From assembly GCF_003970865.1 (NCBI RefSeq), contig NZ_RXLZ01000002.1, positions 1 to 64,000 of the forward strand: a DNA stretch of 64,000 bases, given 5' to 3'. Source of the DNA: Stenotrophomonas maltophilia. Its GTDB lineage: Bacteria; Pseudomonadota; Gammaproteobacteria; Xanthomonadales; Xanthomonadaceae. How positions within the stretch are numbered: position 1 is the stretch's first letter; each line of letters opens with the position of its first letter. A model generated the notes under the pieces. It did not search any database and was not told the origin of the DNA. It was given only the letters and a program-made list of their open reading frames with translations. Of the stretch, positions 45,287 through 53,963 are shown piece by piece. The position numbers were made by a program, and so were the translations under genes.

Positions 45287-45925
45287 ATGTCTGCACCCCG
45301 CTCGTCGTCCGCCAAGTCGTTCACTGTGCATATCCCGCGCAACGCCCTGAAGATCGCCGGCATCGCCTTCGGCGTGGGCGTGCTGCTGTTCGTGCTGGTC
45401 TGGCTGACCGGCCGTGACAAGGAGTTCTTCCGCGCCGACCCGGCCGCGCAGACCCCACAGGAAACCGCCCAGGTCGAGCCCTTGCCGGAACCGTTGGCCG
45501 CGGCGGCCGGTTCCAGCGACATGCCCGATGCCAAGCCGGCCCCGGTCGAGGAAGAAGCGCCGAAGCTGGTCGAAACCGCTCCGCCACCGCCCGCCCCCAT
45601 CGCTGAAGCGGCCCCGGCTGCACCGGGCCCTGCGCCCGCCGCCGGCGGCAACAGCCAGCCGATGCCGATCGCCGGCCAGTCGCCGCCGCCGTCCTATCCC
45701 GCCGCCGCCCTGCGCGCCGGTGAAACCGGCACCGTGGTGGTACGCGTGGATGTGGACGCCACCGGCTATCCGAACAACGCAACGGTGATCCAGCGCAGCG
45801 GTTCACGCGACCTCGACCGTGCCGCCACCGACGCCGTGCGCCGCTGGCGCTTCACCCCGGCGCAGAGCAATGGCCAGGCCGTGCCCGGCAGCATTGAAGT
45901 GCCGTTCGACTTCAAGACGCAGTAA
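45287..45925 (+). CDS. TonB-like energy-transducing protein, first copy
   Basis: About 212 residues from the ATG at 45287. One membrane segment near residues 20-40 (IAGIAFGVGVLLFVLVWL), a Pro/Ala/Glu-rich periplasmic spacer, then a C-terminal TonB domain PPPSYPAAALRAGETGTVVV...VIQRSGSRDLDRAATDAVRR. The domain is the TonB family form (PF03544). No exbB/exbD are next to it. It is likely to serve receptors or be an accessory TonB. Confidence 0.85.
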   Translation: MSAPRSSSAKSFTVHIPRNALKIAGIAFGVGVLLFVLVWLTGRDKEFFRADPAAQTPQETAQVEPLPEPLAAAAGSSDMPDAKPAPVEEEAPKLVETAPPPPAPIAEAAPAAPGPAPAAGGNSQPMPIAGQSPPPSYPAAALRAGETGTVVVRVDVDATGYPNNATVIQRSGSRDLDRAATDAVRRWRFTPAQSNGQAVPGSIEVPFDFKTQ

Positions 45926-46044
45926 CTGAACGCTTCCCGGCAGGCAAACTGAACCCTGCCGGTGGCGTTGACGCAACGCTGACACTTCCCGTCCATGGCT
46001 CGCGCAACACTTCCCACGTCGTCCATTGACGGAAGGAGTTAGCG

Positions 46045-46617
46045 ATGACTGCCACCACCCACGAAGACCTTCATTCGCCGCAGCTGCAGCAGGATTCAAG
46101 CGTGCAGCACAAGCCCACGTCGCCCTGGATGTGGATCGCGCTGATCGTGGCGATGTTTGCTGCCGCCCTGCTCTGGCTGCGTCATTCCAACCAGGAAGAT
46201 GTGGCGCCAGCACCGGTCGGCGAGCGCATGCTGCCGGCCCCTGAGCAGGCAGCGGCAACCGATGCAGCGGCGCCCGCCGCACGCCAGGCTGCCCCGGCCT
46301 CCAGCCAGCACAAGGCCGCGCCGGTGCTGCGTAATCGCGAAGCGCGCCCGTTGGCCAACAACCGCATGCCCACCTACCCCGCCGCCGCACTGCGCAGTGG
46401 TGTACAGGGCAGCGTGATCGCCAGCCTGAATGTCGATACCCGCGGCAATGTCGCCAACGCTGCGATCGTTTCGCGCAGCGGCGAGCGCAGCCGCGACCTG
46501 GATCGTGCGGTGCTGAACACCGTGCAGAACTGGAAGTTCCAGCCCGCGGTGCATGACGGCCGCGCAGTAGCAAGCGTGGTGCGGGTCCCGGTGGATTTCC
46601 GTACCGAGCAGCGTTGA
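46045..46617 (+). CDS. TonB-like energy-transducing protein, second copy
   Basis: 190 residues starting MTATTHEDLHSPQLQQD, with GGAAGGAG upstream. Membrane segment near residues 30-50 (WMWIALIVAMFAAALLWL), short linker, C-terminal TonB domain MPTYPAAALRSGVQGSVIAS...SRSGERSRDLDRAVLNTVQN. A paralogue of the previous gene, in tandem with a gap of 119 bases. Both may be cotranscribed or separately regulated. A hairpin terminator follows. Confidence 0.82.
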   Translation: MTATTHEDLHSPQLQQDSSVQHKPTSPWMWIALIVAMFAAALLWLRHSNQEDVAPAPVGERMLPAPEQAAATDAAAPAARQAAPASSQHKAAPVLRNREARPLANNRMPTYPAAALRSGVQGSVIASLNVDTRGNVANAAIVSRSGERSRDLDRAVLNTVQNWKFQPAVHDGRAVASVVRVPVDFRTEQR

Positions 46618-46644
46618 TCGCGGACGAGGGGTTCGTGATGTTTC

Positions 46645-46672
46645 GACGGAGGCTTCGGCCTCCGTCCTTTTA
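46645..46672 (+). terminator. Terminator after the second TonB gene
   Basis: GACGGAGGC and GCCTCCGTC pair around TTCG and are followed by CTTTTAT. Confidence 0.9.
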
Positions 46673-46683
46673 TGCGGGAAAGC

Positions 46684-46863
46684 GTGCCAACCAAGGTTGG
46701 CACCTACCGGGAGATGTGAGCGTGCCAACCAAGGTTGGCGTCTACCGGGTGATGTGAGTGTGCCAACCAAGGTTGGCGTCTACCGGGTGAAGTGAGTGTG
46801 CCAACCAAGGTTGGCGTCTACCGGATGATGTGAGCGTGCCGACCAAGGTCGGCACCTACCAAG
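46684..46863. repeat. Tandem array of five SMAG-type palindromes, 38-bp period
   Basis: GTGCCAACCAAGGTTGGC-(A/G)-(C/T)CTACCGG units start at 46684, 46722, 46760, 46798 and 46836, each exactly 38 bases apart; the last has GACC/GGTC in place of AACC/GGTT, a compensated stem change. Each is a hairpin with GTAG on the minus strand. The array separates the convergent TonB and aroA genes. Confidence 0.85.
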
Positions 46864-46905
46864 GCGCGCGATCTGCTGGGCAGGGCCCGGCGGACGCGAT
46901 GACGA

Positions 46906-48213
46906 TCAGGCCAGGTTGAATCCTGCGCCGCGGGCCAGGCCATCGAAGTCCGGGAAGGACGTGGCGACGTTGGCGATGTCGTTGATGCGTACTTCGCCGT
47001 CGCTGATCTGGCCGGCGATGGCGAACGCCATGGCAATGCGGTGGTCGCCGTGGCTTTCGATGGTGCCGCTGCCCAGGCGCACACCGCCGTGCAGGGTGGC
47101 GCCGTCTTCGGTTTCGTCCACCTGCATGCCCAGCGCGCGCAGGCCGGTGGCCATGGCGGCCAGGCGGTCGGATTCCTTCACCCGCAGCTCGGCCGCACCG
47201 CTCACCACGGTCTGGCCTTCGGCGGCGGCAGCGGCCACGAACAGCGCCGGGAACTCGTCGATCATGTCCGGCACCAGTTCCTCCGGAATGCGTGCACCCT
47301 TCAGCGGCGCGTAGCGCACCACCAGATCGGCCACCGGTTCACCGCCCTGCTCGGCCGGGTTCTCTTCGGTGATGTCCGCGCCCATCAGGCGCAGCGCATG
47401 CAGCAGACCGGTGCGGCGCGGGTTCAGGCCGACCTGCTTCAGGCGCAGCTCGGAGCCCGGAATGATGCTGGCAGCCACCAGATAGAACGCGGCGGAGGAA
47501 AAATCGGCCGGCACCACGATATCCGTCGCGCGCAGGCGCTGGCCACCGCGCAGGCGGGCCTTGCCCGGCGAGAATTCGATGTCCACACCGAACGCCGACA
47601 ACATGCGTTCGGTGTAGTCGCGGGTCGGGTGCGGTTCCAGCACGCTGGTTTCGCCCTGCGCGTACAGACCAGCCAGCAGCACCGCCGACTTGATCTGCGC
47701 ACTGGCCACCGGCGAGGCGAAGTCGATGCCGTGCAGCGCCTGGCCACCATGCACCTGCAGCGGCGGCGTGCCGTCATCCTGGGTGTCGATCTTCGCGCCC
47801 ATCTGCGACAGCGGGCCGGTCACGCGGCGCATCGGGCGGCCGGACAGCGACTCATCGCCGATCAGCGTGCAATCGAACGCCTGGCCCGCCAGCAGGCCGG
47901 CCAACAGGCGCATGCCGGTACCGGCGTTGCCGCAGTCCAGCGGCGCATCCGGTGCTTTCAGGCCGTCGATACCGACGCCGTGCACGATGCGTTGCGACGG
48001 GCTGGGGGTCTCGATGCGCACACCCAGCTGGCTGAAGATGCGCGCGGTCGCGCGGGTGTCTTCGCCTTCCAGGAAGCCTTCGATATGCGAAGTGCCATCG
48101 GCCAGCGCGGCGAACATCACCGAGCGGTGCGAGACCGACTTGTCGCCGGGAATGGTCAGGCTGCCCTGCAGCGGCTGGCCCTTGCGGGCGATCCAGTGTT
48201 GCGCGTTGCTCAT
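46906..48213 (-). CDS. aroA: 5-enolpyruvylshikimate-3-phosphate synthase
   Basis: 435 residues, catalysing the sixth step of the shikimate pathway. It has GDKSVSHRSVMFAALADG near the start, GNAGTGMRLLAGLLAG, DESLSGRPMRRV and the C-terminal DHRIAMAFAI. The pattern is nearer to the Bacillus/CP4-like (class II) group than to the E. coli type, by recall. Third gene of serC-pheA-aroA, 76 bases after pheA. The ATG at 48213 is chosen; an upstream extension lacks homology. Confidence 0.95.
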   Translation of the reverse strand: MSNAQHWIARKGQPLQGSLTIPGDKSVSHRSVMFAALADGTSHIEGFLEGEDTRATARIFSQLGVRIETPSPSQRIVHGVGIDGLKAPDAPLDCGNAGTGMRLLAGLLAGQAFDCTLIGDESLSGRPMRRVTGPLSQMGAKIDTQDDGTPPLQVHGGQALHGIDFASPVASAQIKSAVLLAGLYAQGETSVLEPHPTRDYTERMLSAFGVDIEFSPGKARLRGGQRLRATDIVVPADFSSAAFYLVAASIIPGSELRLKQVGLNPRRTGLLHALRLMGADITEENPAEQGGEPVADLVVRYAPLKGARIPEELVPDMIDEFPALFVAAAAAEGQTVVSGAAELRVKESDRLAAMATGLRALGMQVDETEDGATLHGGVRLGSGTIESHGDHRIAMAFAIAGQISDGEVRINDIANVATSFPDFDGLARGAGFNLA

Positions 48214-48289
48214 CGTTCGATCATTCCGTAAACGCCGGCAGCGCCAGCGATGCATCAGGGAGCGGCGGCCGTGGCCGCCGCAGCAGCAC

Positions 48290-49495
48290 TCAGGGCACGG
48301 CCACCGGATAGGAGCCCAGCACCTTGATCTGCGCCGAGTGCGCTTCCAGTTCGGCCAGCGCGGCCTGCATCGGCGCGTCGTCGATGTGGCCGGCCAGGTC
48401 GATGAAGAAGCCGTATTCCCACTTGCCGTGGTGCGACGGCCGCGACTCGATGCGGTTCATGCTGATGCCGTGGCGGGCGAACGGACTGAGCACGTCGAAC
48501 AGCGCACCCGGCTTGTCATGGATGAACACCAGCACCGACGTGCGGTCGTGGCCGGAGGTCGGGAAGATGTTGCGGCCCACCACCAGGAAGCGGGTGGTGT
48601 TGTCGGCATCGTTCTGGATCGGCTTGGTGACCACCTTCTTCAGGCCGTACACGTGACCGGCGCTCTCGCCGCCGATGGCCGCCGCGTCGTCGGCGTTGCG
48701 CGCACGGCGCGCACCTTCGGCGTTGCTGGATACCGGGATCTTCTCGGCCTTCGGCAGGTTGGCGCGCAGCCACGCCGAGGTCTGCATGAACGACTGCGGG
48801 TGTGCGTAGATACGCTCGATGTCCTCGATGCGGCCGCTGCGCGACATCAGGTACTGCTGCACGCGCAGTTCCACTTCGCCACAGATCTTCAGGTTGGAGG
48901 TCAGGAACATGTCCAGGGTGATCTGGATGGTGCCCTGCCCCGAATTCTCCACCGGCACCACGCCGAAATCGGCATTGCCTGCTTCCACTTCCTGGAACAC
49001 TTCCTCGATGCTGGCCATCGGCAGGCCCAGCGCGGAGCGGCCGAAGTGCTTGAGCACAGCCTGCTGGCTGAAGGTGCCTTCCGGGCCGAGGTAGCCGATC
49101 TTCAGCGGCTCCTGCTGGGCCAGGCAGGCCGACATGATCTCGCGGTAGACGTGCACCAGCAGTTCATCGCTGAGCGGGCCTTCGTTGCGGTCCACCACCA
49201 TGCGCAGCACCTGCGCTTCGCGCTCGGGACGGTAGTAGTCGACAGCGGCGGCGAGCTTTCCCTTGGCCTTGCCGACCTGGTGGGCGAAGCGCGCGCGCTC
49301 GGCGATCAGGCCCTGGATGTCGCGGTCGATCTGGTCGATCTTCGAGCGCACATCGGCCAGCGCCAGCGGCGCCAGGGTGGGTGCCGGGTTCGAGGCCGCC
49401 TTGGACGTGCTCTTGCCCTTGGCCTTGGTGGAGGCGCTGTCCTTGGCCGGTTCGGCCTTCTTCGGCGCCTTCTTGCTGGATTTGCTGCTTGCCAT
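48290..49495 (-). CDS. pheA: Chorismate mutase / prephenate dehydratase (P-protein)
   Basis: 401 residues. The N-terminal Lys/Ala/Ser-rich ~40 residues (SSKKAPKKAEPAKDS) are unusual. They are followed by the chorismate mutase domain (IDQIDRDIQGLIAERARFAH), the prephenate dehydratase domain (GYLGPEGTFSQQAVLKHFG, VPVENSGQGTI, and TTRFLVVG) and an ACT domain (KPGALFDVLSPFARHGISMNRIESRP) that normally gives feedback inhibition by phenylalanine. Operon with serC and aroA. Confidence 0.95.
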   Translation of the reverse strand: MASSKSSKKAPKKAEPAKDSASTKAKGKSTSKAASNPAPTLAPLALADVRSKIDQIDRDIQGLIAERARFAHQVGKAKGKLAAAVDYYRPEREAQVLRMVVDRNEGPLSDELLVHVYREIMSACLAQQEPLKIGYLGPEGTFSQQAVLKHFGRSALGLPMASIEEVFQEVEAGNADFGVVPVENSGQGTIQITLDMFLTSNLKICGEVELRVQQYLMSRSGRIEDIERIYAHPQSFMQTSAWLRANLPKAEKIPVSSNAEGARRARNADDAAAIGGESAGHVYGLKKVVTKPIQNDADNTTRFLVVGRNIFPTSGHDRTSVLVFIHDKPGALFDVLSPFARHGISMNRIESRPSHHGKWEYGFFIDLAGHIDDAPMQAALAELEAHSAQIKVLGSYPVAVP

Positions 49496-49546
49496 CGGAA
49501 TTCCTTGTTGCGGGGCACGCACCCGACGGTGCGCACCGTTCATTGC

Positions 49547-50632
49547 TCAACCGTGACGCTGCTGGAAATCGGCCATGAAGGCGACCAGCGCCTCGGCCCC
49601 GGCCAGCGGCATGGCGTTGTACAGCGAGGCGCGGATGCCCCCGACCACCTTGTGCCCCTTCAGCGCCAGCAGGCCGGCGGCCTTGGCTTCGGCGACGAAG
49701 CGGGCATCCAGTTCGGCATCGGGCAGGAAGAATGGGATGTTCATCCGCGAACGGGCCGCATGTGCAACCTCGTTGCGGTAGAAGCCGCCAGAGCCGTCGA
49801 TGGCGCCGTACACCAGCGCTGCCTTGGCGGCATTGCGCTTGGCGAACTCGGCCACGCCGCCCTCGGCCAGCATCCACTTGAACACCAGGCCGGCCAGGTA
49901 CCAGTTCCAGGTCGGTGGGGTGTTGAGCATCGAATCGCGGGCGACGTGCGATCGGTAATCGAAGATGTCCGCACGCGGCTGGCCGCTGCGCTCGAGCAGG
50001 TCGCGGCGGATGATCATCACCGCGATGCCGACCGGACCGAGGTTCTTCTGCGCGCCGGCGTAGATCACGCCATAACGGCGCACATCCAGCGGTTCGCTGG
50101 CGATGGACGAGCTGAAGTCCGCGATCAGCGGAACGTTGCCGGTGTCGGGCACATCACGGAACTCGACGCCGTGGATGGTTTCGTTGGCGGTGATGTGCAC
50201 GTAGGCGGCATCGGGCGACAGCTGCCAGTCGGCACGCGCCGGCAGTTCGCGGTAGCCGTTGGCCTCGCTGCTGCCGGCGATGTTGACGTCGACGTAGACA
50301 CCGGCCTGCTTGACCGCCGTCTTGCCCCAGTGGCCACTGACCACGTAGTCGGCACGCTGGCCGGGGGCGGCGAAGTTCAGCGGGATCAGCGCCTGTTGGG
50401 TGGTGGCACCACCGGACAGGAACAGCACCGCATAGTCTTCGGGGATATCGAGCAGGCGACGCAGGTCAGCCTCGGCCTCGGCGGCCACGGACATGAATTC
50501 CGCGCCGCGATGGCTCATTTCCACGATCGAGGCACCGGTACCGTGCCAGTCCAGCATTTCCGCCTGCGCCTGGCGCAGGACCGATTCCGGCAAGGTTGCA
50601 GGGCCGGCACTGAAGTTGAACGCGCGCGTCAT
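49547..50632 (-). CDS. serC: Phosphoserine aminotransferase
   Basis: 361 residues, full length. A fold-type I PLP enzyme of serine and pyridoxal biosynthesis. It begins [14 protein letters not shown] and has the [36 protein letters not shown] and [13 protein letters not shown] (PLP lysine) motifs. First gene of the serC-pheA-aroA operon. SMAG repeats lie upstream. Confidence 0.96.
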   Translation of the reverse strand: MTRAFNFSAGPATLPESVLRQAQAEMLDWHGTGASIVEMSHRGAEFMSVAAEAEADLRRLLDIPEDYAVLFLSGGATTQQALIPLNFAAPGQRADYVVSGHWGKTAVKQAGVYVDVNIAGSSEANGYRELPARADWQLSPDAAYVHITANETIHGVEFRDVPDTGNVPLIADFSSSIASEPLDVRRYGVIYAGAQKNLGPVGIAVMIIRRDLLERSGQPRADIFDYRSHVARDSMLNTPPTWNWYLAGLVFKWMLAEGGVAEFAKRNAAKAALVYGAIDGSGGFYRNEVAHAARSRMNIPFFLPDAELDARFVAEAKAAGLLALKGHKVVGGIRASLYNAMPLAGAEALVAFMADFQQRHG

Positions 50633-50745
50633 GTCACACCTGTGGGGCAAGACCCCTAGTATGCCGCAGTGCACCAGCCTTGCGGCCTTGTGGCGCAAGG
50701 GAAATTTGGTTTCATTGGAATCCATTGGCCCGCAGCAATGCTCCG

Positions 50746-50825
50746 GTAGCCGCCGACCTTGGTCGGCGTACGCCGTCAGGCGTCATGCGCACCTGGAGAG
50801 CGTGCCGACCAAGGTCGGCACCTAC
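50746..50825. repeat. Two SMAG palindromes
   Basis: GTAGCCGCCGACCTTGGTCG-GCG at 50746-50770 and GTGCCGACCAAGGTCGGCAC-CTAC at 50802-50825, facing each other between serC and the FHA gene. Confidence 0.8.
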
Positions 50826-50849
50826 CAGGGCGGACCCGGCGGATTCAGA

Positions 50850-51656
50850 TCAGCGTGCGCCGAACCAGAGCAGCAGGCTGAGCAGCGCGGCCAGCAGCAG
50901 CGCACTGACCAGCAGCCACGGCCAGCGCCGGACCTTGCGCGGCACGGCCGGCAGCACCGGCGCCTGCTCGGCGTCCTGGCTGGACTCGTCTTCATCCGGC
51001 AGCGGGCGCCGGCGCGGGTCATGCGGCACTTCCAGCACGAACCGGTGCTGGCCATCGAACACTACCTGGTCGCCGGCCTGCAGCCAGCAGTGGCGCACGG
51101 CCACGCCGTTGACCCGGGTGCCGTCGGCACTGCCCAGGTCACGCAGCAGCACGCGCTCGCCGTGCACTTCCACGCGGGCATGCTGTTCGGCGAAGGCCGG
51201 TTCATTGATCTCGATGTCAGCGTCGCCACCGCGGCCGATCAGGCGGGACCGCGACAGCGTGAAGCTGCGGCCATGGTGCAGGCCACCGACACCGCGCAGC
51301 AGGCGCTGCTGCTCGTCGTTGCCGTCACCGTTGTTCGGCGCGGGGGCCTGCAGCAGGCTCTCCACCTCGCCCTGCAGGACCATTTCCACGCCGTCCACAT
51401 ACACCGCATCGCCCGCACGCAGCAGTGCCATGCGCCGCACCGGGCGACCGTTCACATGAATGCCGCGGATACCGTTGCCGACCTGCAGCCAGAGGCCGCG
51501 ATCATCCACGCAGAACTGCGCCAGCAGCAGGGCGCCGTTGCCGGCATCGCCGAGCCGCACACTGCCGTTGGCCTGGCGCACGATGCGTTGCACCCCGGGC
51601 CGCAGCGGCTGGTCGGGCTGTTGTTGTTGACTGAAGTGAACAAGCAGGTTCTGCAC
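50850..51656 (-). CDS. FHA domain protein with C-terminal membrane segment
   Basis: About 268 residues from a GTG start at 51656 (QNLLVHFSQQQQPDQPL after it); a frame open to an ATG at 51737 is a less likely longer form. Two FHA-type regions: IRGIHVNGRPVRRMALLRAG near residue 80, and the fuller SRLIGRGGDADIEINEPAFA followed by QHARVEVH and RDLGSADGTRVNG near residues 150-200. The C-terminus has one membrane segment (WPWLLVSALLLAALLSLLLW). It should bind phosphothreonine partners at the inner membrane. No kinase is near it. Confidence 0.8.
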   Translation of the reverse strand: MQNLLVHFSQQQQPDQPLRPGVQRIVRQANGSVRLGDAGNGALLLAQFCVDDRGLWLQVGNGIRGIHVNGRPVRRMALLRAGDAVYVDGVEMVLQGEVESLLQAPAPNNGDGNDEQQRLLRGVGGLHHGRSFTLSRSRLIGRGGDADIEINEPAFAEQHARVEVHGERVLLRDLGSADGTRVNGVAVRHCWLQAGDQVVFDGQHRFVLEVPHDPRRRPLPDEDESSQDAEQAPVLPAVPRKVRRWPWLLVSALLLAALLSLLLWFGAR

Positions 51657-51781
51657 GCGGCGCAGCCTAGCAGGTTGGCCGCCAACGAAGAAGAACCCAC
51701 GATGAGTGCTTGGCGCGGAGGCCCTCGATGCGCACAATGCTCGCCCTCATTGATCATCCCCGCCCTGCGCCAGGAGCCTGC

Positions 51782-52057
51782 ATGTCCACCATCGATGTCC
51801 GCCACGCCCACGCCCTGCCCGACGCACAGGCGCGCGCCGCGATCGAACAGGTTGCCGCCAAGTTGTCCGAGCGCTTCGGCCTGAAGTCGTCCTGGACCGC
51901 CGACGTGCTGAACTTCTCCGGCAGCGGCGTGGACGGTGCGATCGAACTGCAGCCGGGCGCCGTGCGCGTGACCGCCAAGCTGGGCTTCCTGCTGTCGGCG
52001 ATGAAGGGCATGGTCGAAGGCGAGATCCAGCGCGTGCTGAAGGAAAAGCTGGGCTGA
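51782..52057 (+). CDS. Polyhydroxyalkanoic acid system family protein
   Basis: 91 residues, small alpha/beta protein of the PHA system family (PF09650-type): ALPDAQARAAIEQVAAKLSE, LNFSGSGVDGAIELQPGAVR and LGFLLSAMKGMVEGEIQRVL. It lies just upstream of a phasin, so it is probably a granule-associated or regulatory protein. Its start codon sits after GGAGCCTGC. Confidence 0.82.
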   Translation: MSTIDVRHAHALPDAQARAAIEQVAAKLSERFGLKSSWTADVLNFSGSGVDGAIELQPGAVRVTAKLGFLLSAMKGMVEGEIQRVLKEKLG

Positions 52058-52137
52058 ACCCCGGCGGCGGCCGTCACGGCCGTGCAACGCCAACGCGCGC
52101 TACTCTCGGGACAGGCCCAACTCCCACGGGAAGTGCG

Positions 52138-52629
52138 ATGAACCAGTACGAAAACGATGACCGCCGCAACGACGACGCCTCGTTCGGTGACCAGGCCGAG
52201 CGCTTCTCGCGCAAGCTGAGTGACTCGGCGCAGCAGGTCTGGCTGGCCGGCTTGGGCGCTCTTGGCCGTGCGCAGGCCGAAGGCAGCCGCTTCTTCGACG
52301 GCCTGGTGAAGGAAGGCGAAGCCTGGGAAGCCCGCCGCCGTGAACGCAACGGCGAGCAGGGCCCGGGCTGGCGCGACAACGTTGAAACCTCGCTGGACGA
52401 GGCCCGCGAGAAGGCCTCCGGCACCTGGAACAAGGTTGAAAAAGCGTTCGACGACCAGGTGCAGGGCGTACTCAAGCGCCTGCACGTGCCCACCGCCGAC
52501 GAGGTGACTGCGCTGGAGGCCCGCATCGACGCCCTGCAGGCGCGCCTGGCCAAGCTGGAGAATCGCGACGCCTCAGGCACCGATGCACCTGCACCGGGCA
52601 GCCATCAGTCGCCAGGCAGCGTGCCCTGA
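52138..52629 (+). CDS. Phasin-family granule-associated protein
   Basis: 163 residues. It has RKLSDSAQQVWLAGLGALG and later RARVDALQARLAKLE-like coiled-coil repeats, the phasin (PhaF/PhaI-like) pattern. It coats PHA granules and affects their number. The N-terminus is acidic and Asn-rich. It is cotranscribed with the preceding gene or nearly so. Confidence 0.85.
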   Translation: MNQYENDDRRNDDASFGDQAERFSRKLSDSAQQVWLAGLGALGRAQAEGSRFFDGLVKEGEAWEARRRERNGEQGPGWRDNVETSLDEAREKASGTWNKVEKAFDDQVQGVLKRLHVPTADEVTALEARIDALQARLAKLENRDASGTDAPAPGSHQSPGSVP

Positions 52630-52673
52630 CTGGCCATTGTTGCAATGCAATAAATTTTGATTGACAATCGCGA

Positions 52674-52744
52674 GCAACCCGCCAATCGCTTCGGCTGCCG
52701 TTTGTTCCCTCCCCTCACGGCTTCAGGATTGGCGGGTTTTTCGT
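52674..52744 (+). terminator. Y-shaped hairpin with T tract, terminator or candidate small RNA
   Basis: An outer stem AACCCGCCAATC / GATTGGCGGGTT (52676-52687, 52727-52738) encloses an inner stem GCCG / CGGC with a C-rich loop TTCCCTCCCC and ends in GTTTTTC. It can be the phasin terminator. The exposed CCUCCCC, complementary to Shine-Dalgarno sequences, also fits a regulatory RNA. A possible promoter upstream is TTGTTG ... GACAAT (52638-52668), which is weak. Confidence 0.5.
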
Positions 52745-52865
52745 GCCCGCGGTATTCCGAACTGCGTGCTCCATCACGCTTCCTGTCAGGAACCTCCTGA
52801 CTCAGCGGCACGGCGCGACCTTTACACTGTCGCCTTCGCATTCGCCCCTTCCGCGCACCTCCTGC

Positions 52866-53876
52866 ATGCTCCCTTGGATCCTGGCCCTGCTGTCGGCCCT
52901 GCTTACCTGTTCCCTGGCCGTTGTCTATCTGTGGTGGATCAAACGGCGGCAGAAGGAGATGCAACTCGGCCTGCAGGCCCTGGCGGGCATGCACTGGCGC
53001 GAATTCTCGGTACTGGTCAAGCGCATGCTGCGCGAGCAGCGCGGCCTGCGCGAACTGGATGACCCGGGCGAGGAGTCCCGTGAGCCGAGCAGTGACTTCC
53101 TGCTCAGCGATGGCCCCAACAGCTGGCTGGTGTCATGCAAGCATGGCCTGGCCTACCGTATCGGCACCGCTGCAGTGAACGAACTGGGTGCGGCCGCGCG
53201 CCTGGCCGGCGCCAAGGGCGGCGTGCTGCTGACCGAAGGCCGGATGGAACGCGACGGCCGCAGCGCCGCCGAGAAGCAGGCGGTCGAGGTGCTGGACGGC
53301 CCGCGCCTGTGGCCACTGCTGCAGCCCTATCTGCCGGCGGAAATCGAAACCCGTGTGCGCGCCAGCGCCCGCCATGAAGCCCTGCGCCGGATCGCCATTG
53401 CCGCGCTCGGCGCGGTCACGCTGGGCCTGCTGGTGGGATTGAGCCTGCAAGGGCTGCATGTGCAGGACACTCCGCCTGTTGCCGAGGTGGCGGTCGCCCC
53501 CGCGCCGGCTGCGCCTGCGGTTGAAGCGGCGCCCGAACCGGCGCTGGCCCCCGCCACCATGCCGCCGACCGCTGCGCCTGCACCGGCCACGCCCTCAACC
53601 GATGCACGCAGCAACCCCAACCCGGATGCCGCCACGCTGGAGCGCTTCCAGGCCGATCTGTCCCGCGCCTTGGCCGGCAAGCCCGGCATCGCCAGCGGTG
53701 TCTGGCTGACCCGGCAGACACTGGCGATCAACCGCACCGGCGAGCTGGAAAAGGTCTGGCCGCAGGTCTGCGAGGAAGTGCTGCACTACCCCGCCCTGCG
53801 CAACGTGCGCATCCAGCTCAACGCCCGCCCCGGCGTGGATGAGCCGGTGCGCTGGCGGCAGTGCGCCACGTATTGA
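52866..53876 (+). CDS. Membrane-anchored Mrr-like restriction-endonuclease-fold protein
   Basis: 336 residues. N-terminal membrane segment (WILALLSALLTCSLAVVYLWW), then an Mrr-type domain: MHWREFSVLVKRMLREQRG, SSDFLLSDGPNSWLVSCKHG with D77 and K92, and AKGGVLLTEG. The usual Gln or Glu two residues before the catalytic lysine is Ser90 here (S-C-K), so nuclease activity is doubtful. A second membrane segment lies near residues 177-200, followed by a long Pro/Ala linker and a C-terminal domain with VWLTRQTLAINRTGELEKVW. The combination is unusual and its role unknown. Confidence 0.7.
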   Translation: MLPWILALLSALLTCSLAVVYLWWIKRRQKEMQLGLQALAGMHWREFSVLVKRMLREQRGLRELDDPGEESREPSSDFLLSDGPNSWLVSCKHGLAYRIGTAAVNELGAAARLAGAKGGVLLTEGRMERDGRSAAEKQAVEVLDGPRLWPLLQPYLPAEIETRVRASARHEALRRIAIAALGAVTLGLLVGLSLQGLHVQDTPPVAEVAVAPAPAAPAVEAAPEPALAPATMPPTAAPAPATPSTDARSNPNPDAATLERFQADLSRALAGKPGIASGVWLTRQTLAINRTGELEKVWPQVCEEVLHYPALRNVRIQLNARPGVDEPVRWRQCATY

Positions 53877-53888
53877 TTGGGACCAGCA

Positions 53889-53958
53889 CCCACGCATGGC
53901 GTGGATCCACTGAATCCCGATGCGCGACCCCTTGGTAGATCCACGCCACGCGTGGATA
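53889..53958. repeat. Inverted pair of SMAG palindromes
   Basis: CCCACGCATGGCGTGGATCC-AC at 53889-53910 and GTAGATCCACGCCACGCGTG-GATAC at 53935-53958, in the gap between the Mrr-like gene and hutC. Confidence 0.75.
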
Positions 53959-53963
53959 CGACC

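Noticed and set aside
46684..46863. Regular 38-bp repeats as a CRISPR array
   Set aside because: The repeats are contiguous palindromic units with GTAG ends. The sequence between palindromes is the same in each unit, so there are no variable spacers, and there are no cas genes nearby.
47690..50659. Very long plus-strand open frame of almost 1000 codons opposite aroA-pheA-serC
   Set aside because: It is an antisense shadow caused by high GC and third-position bias; the three real genes are on the minus strand with clear homology.
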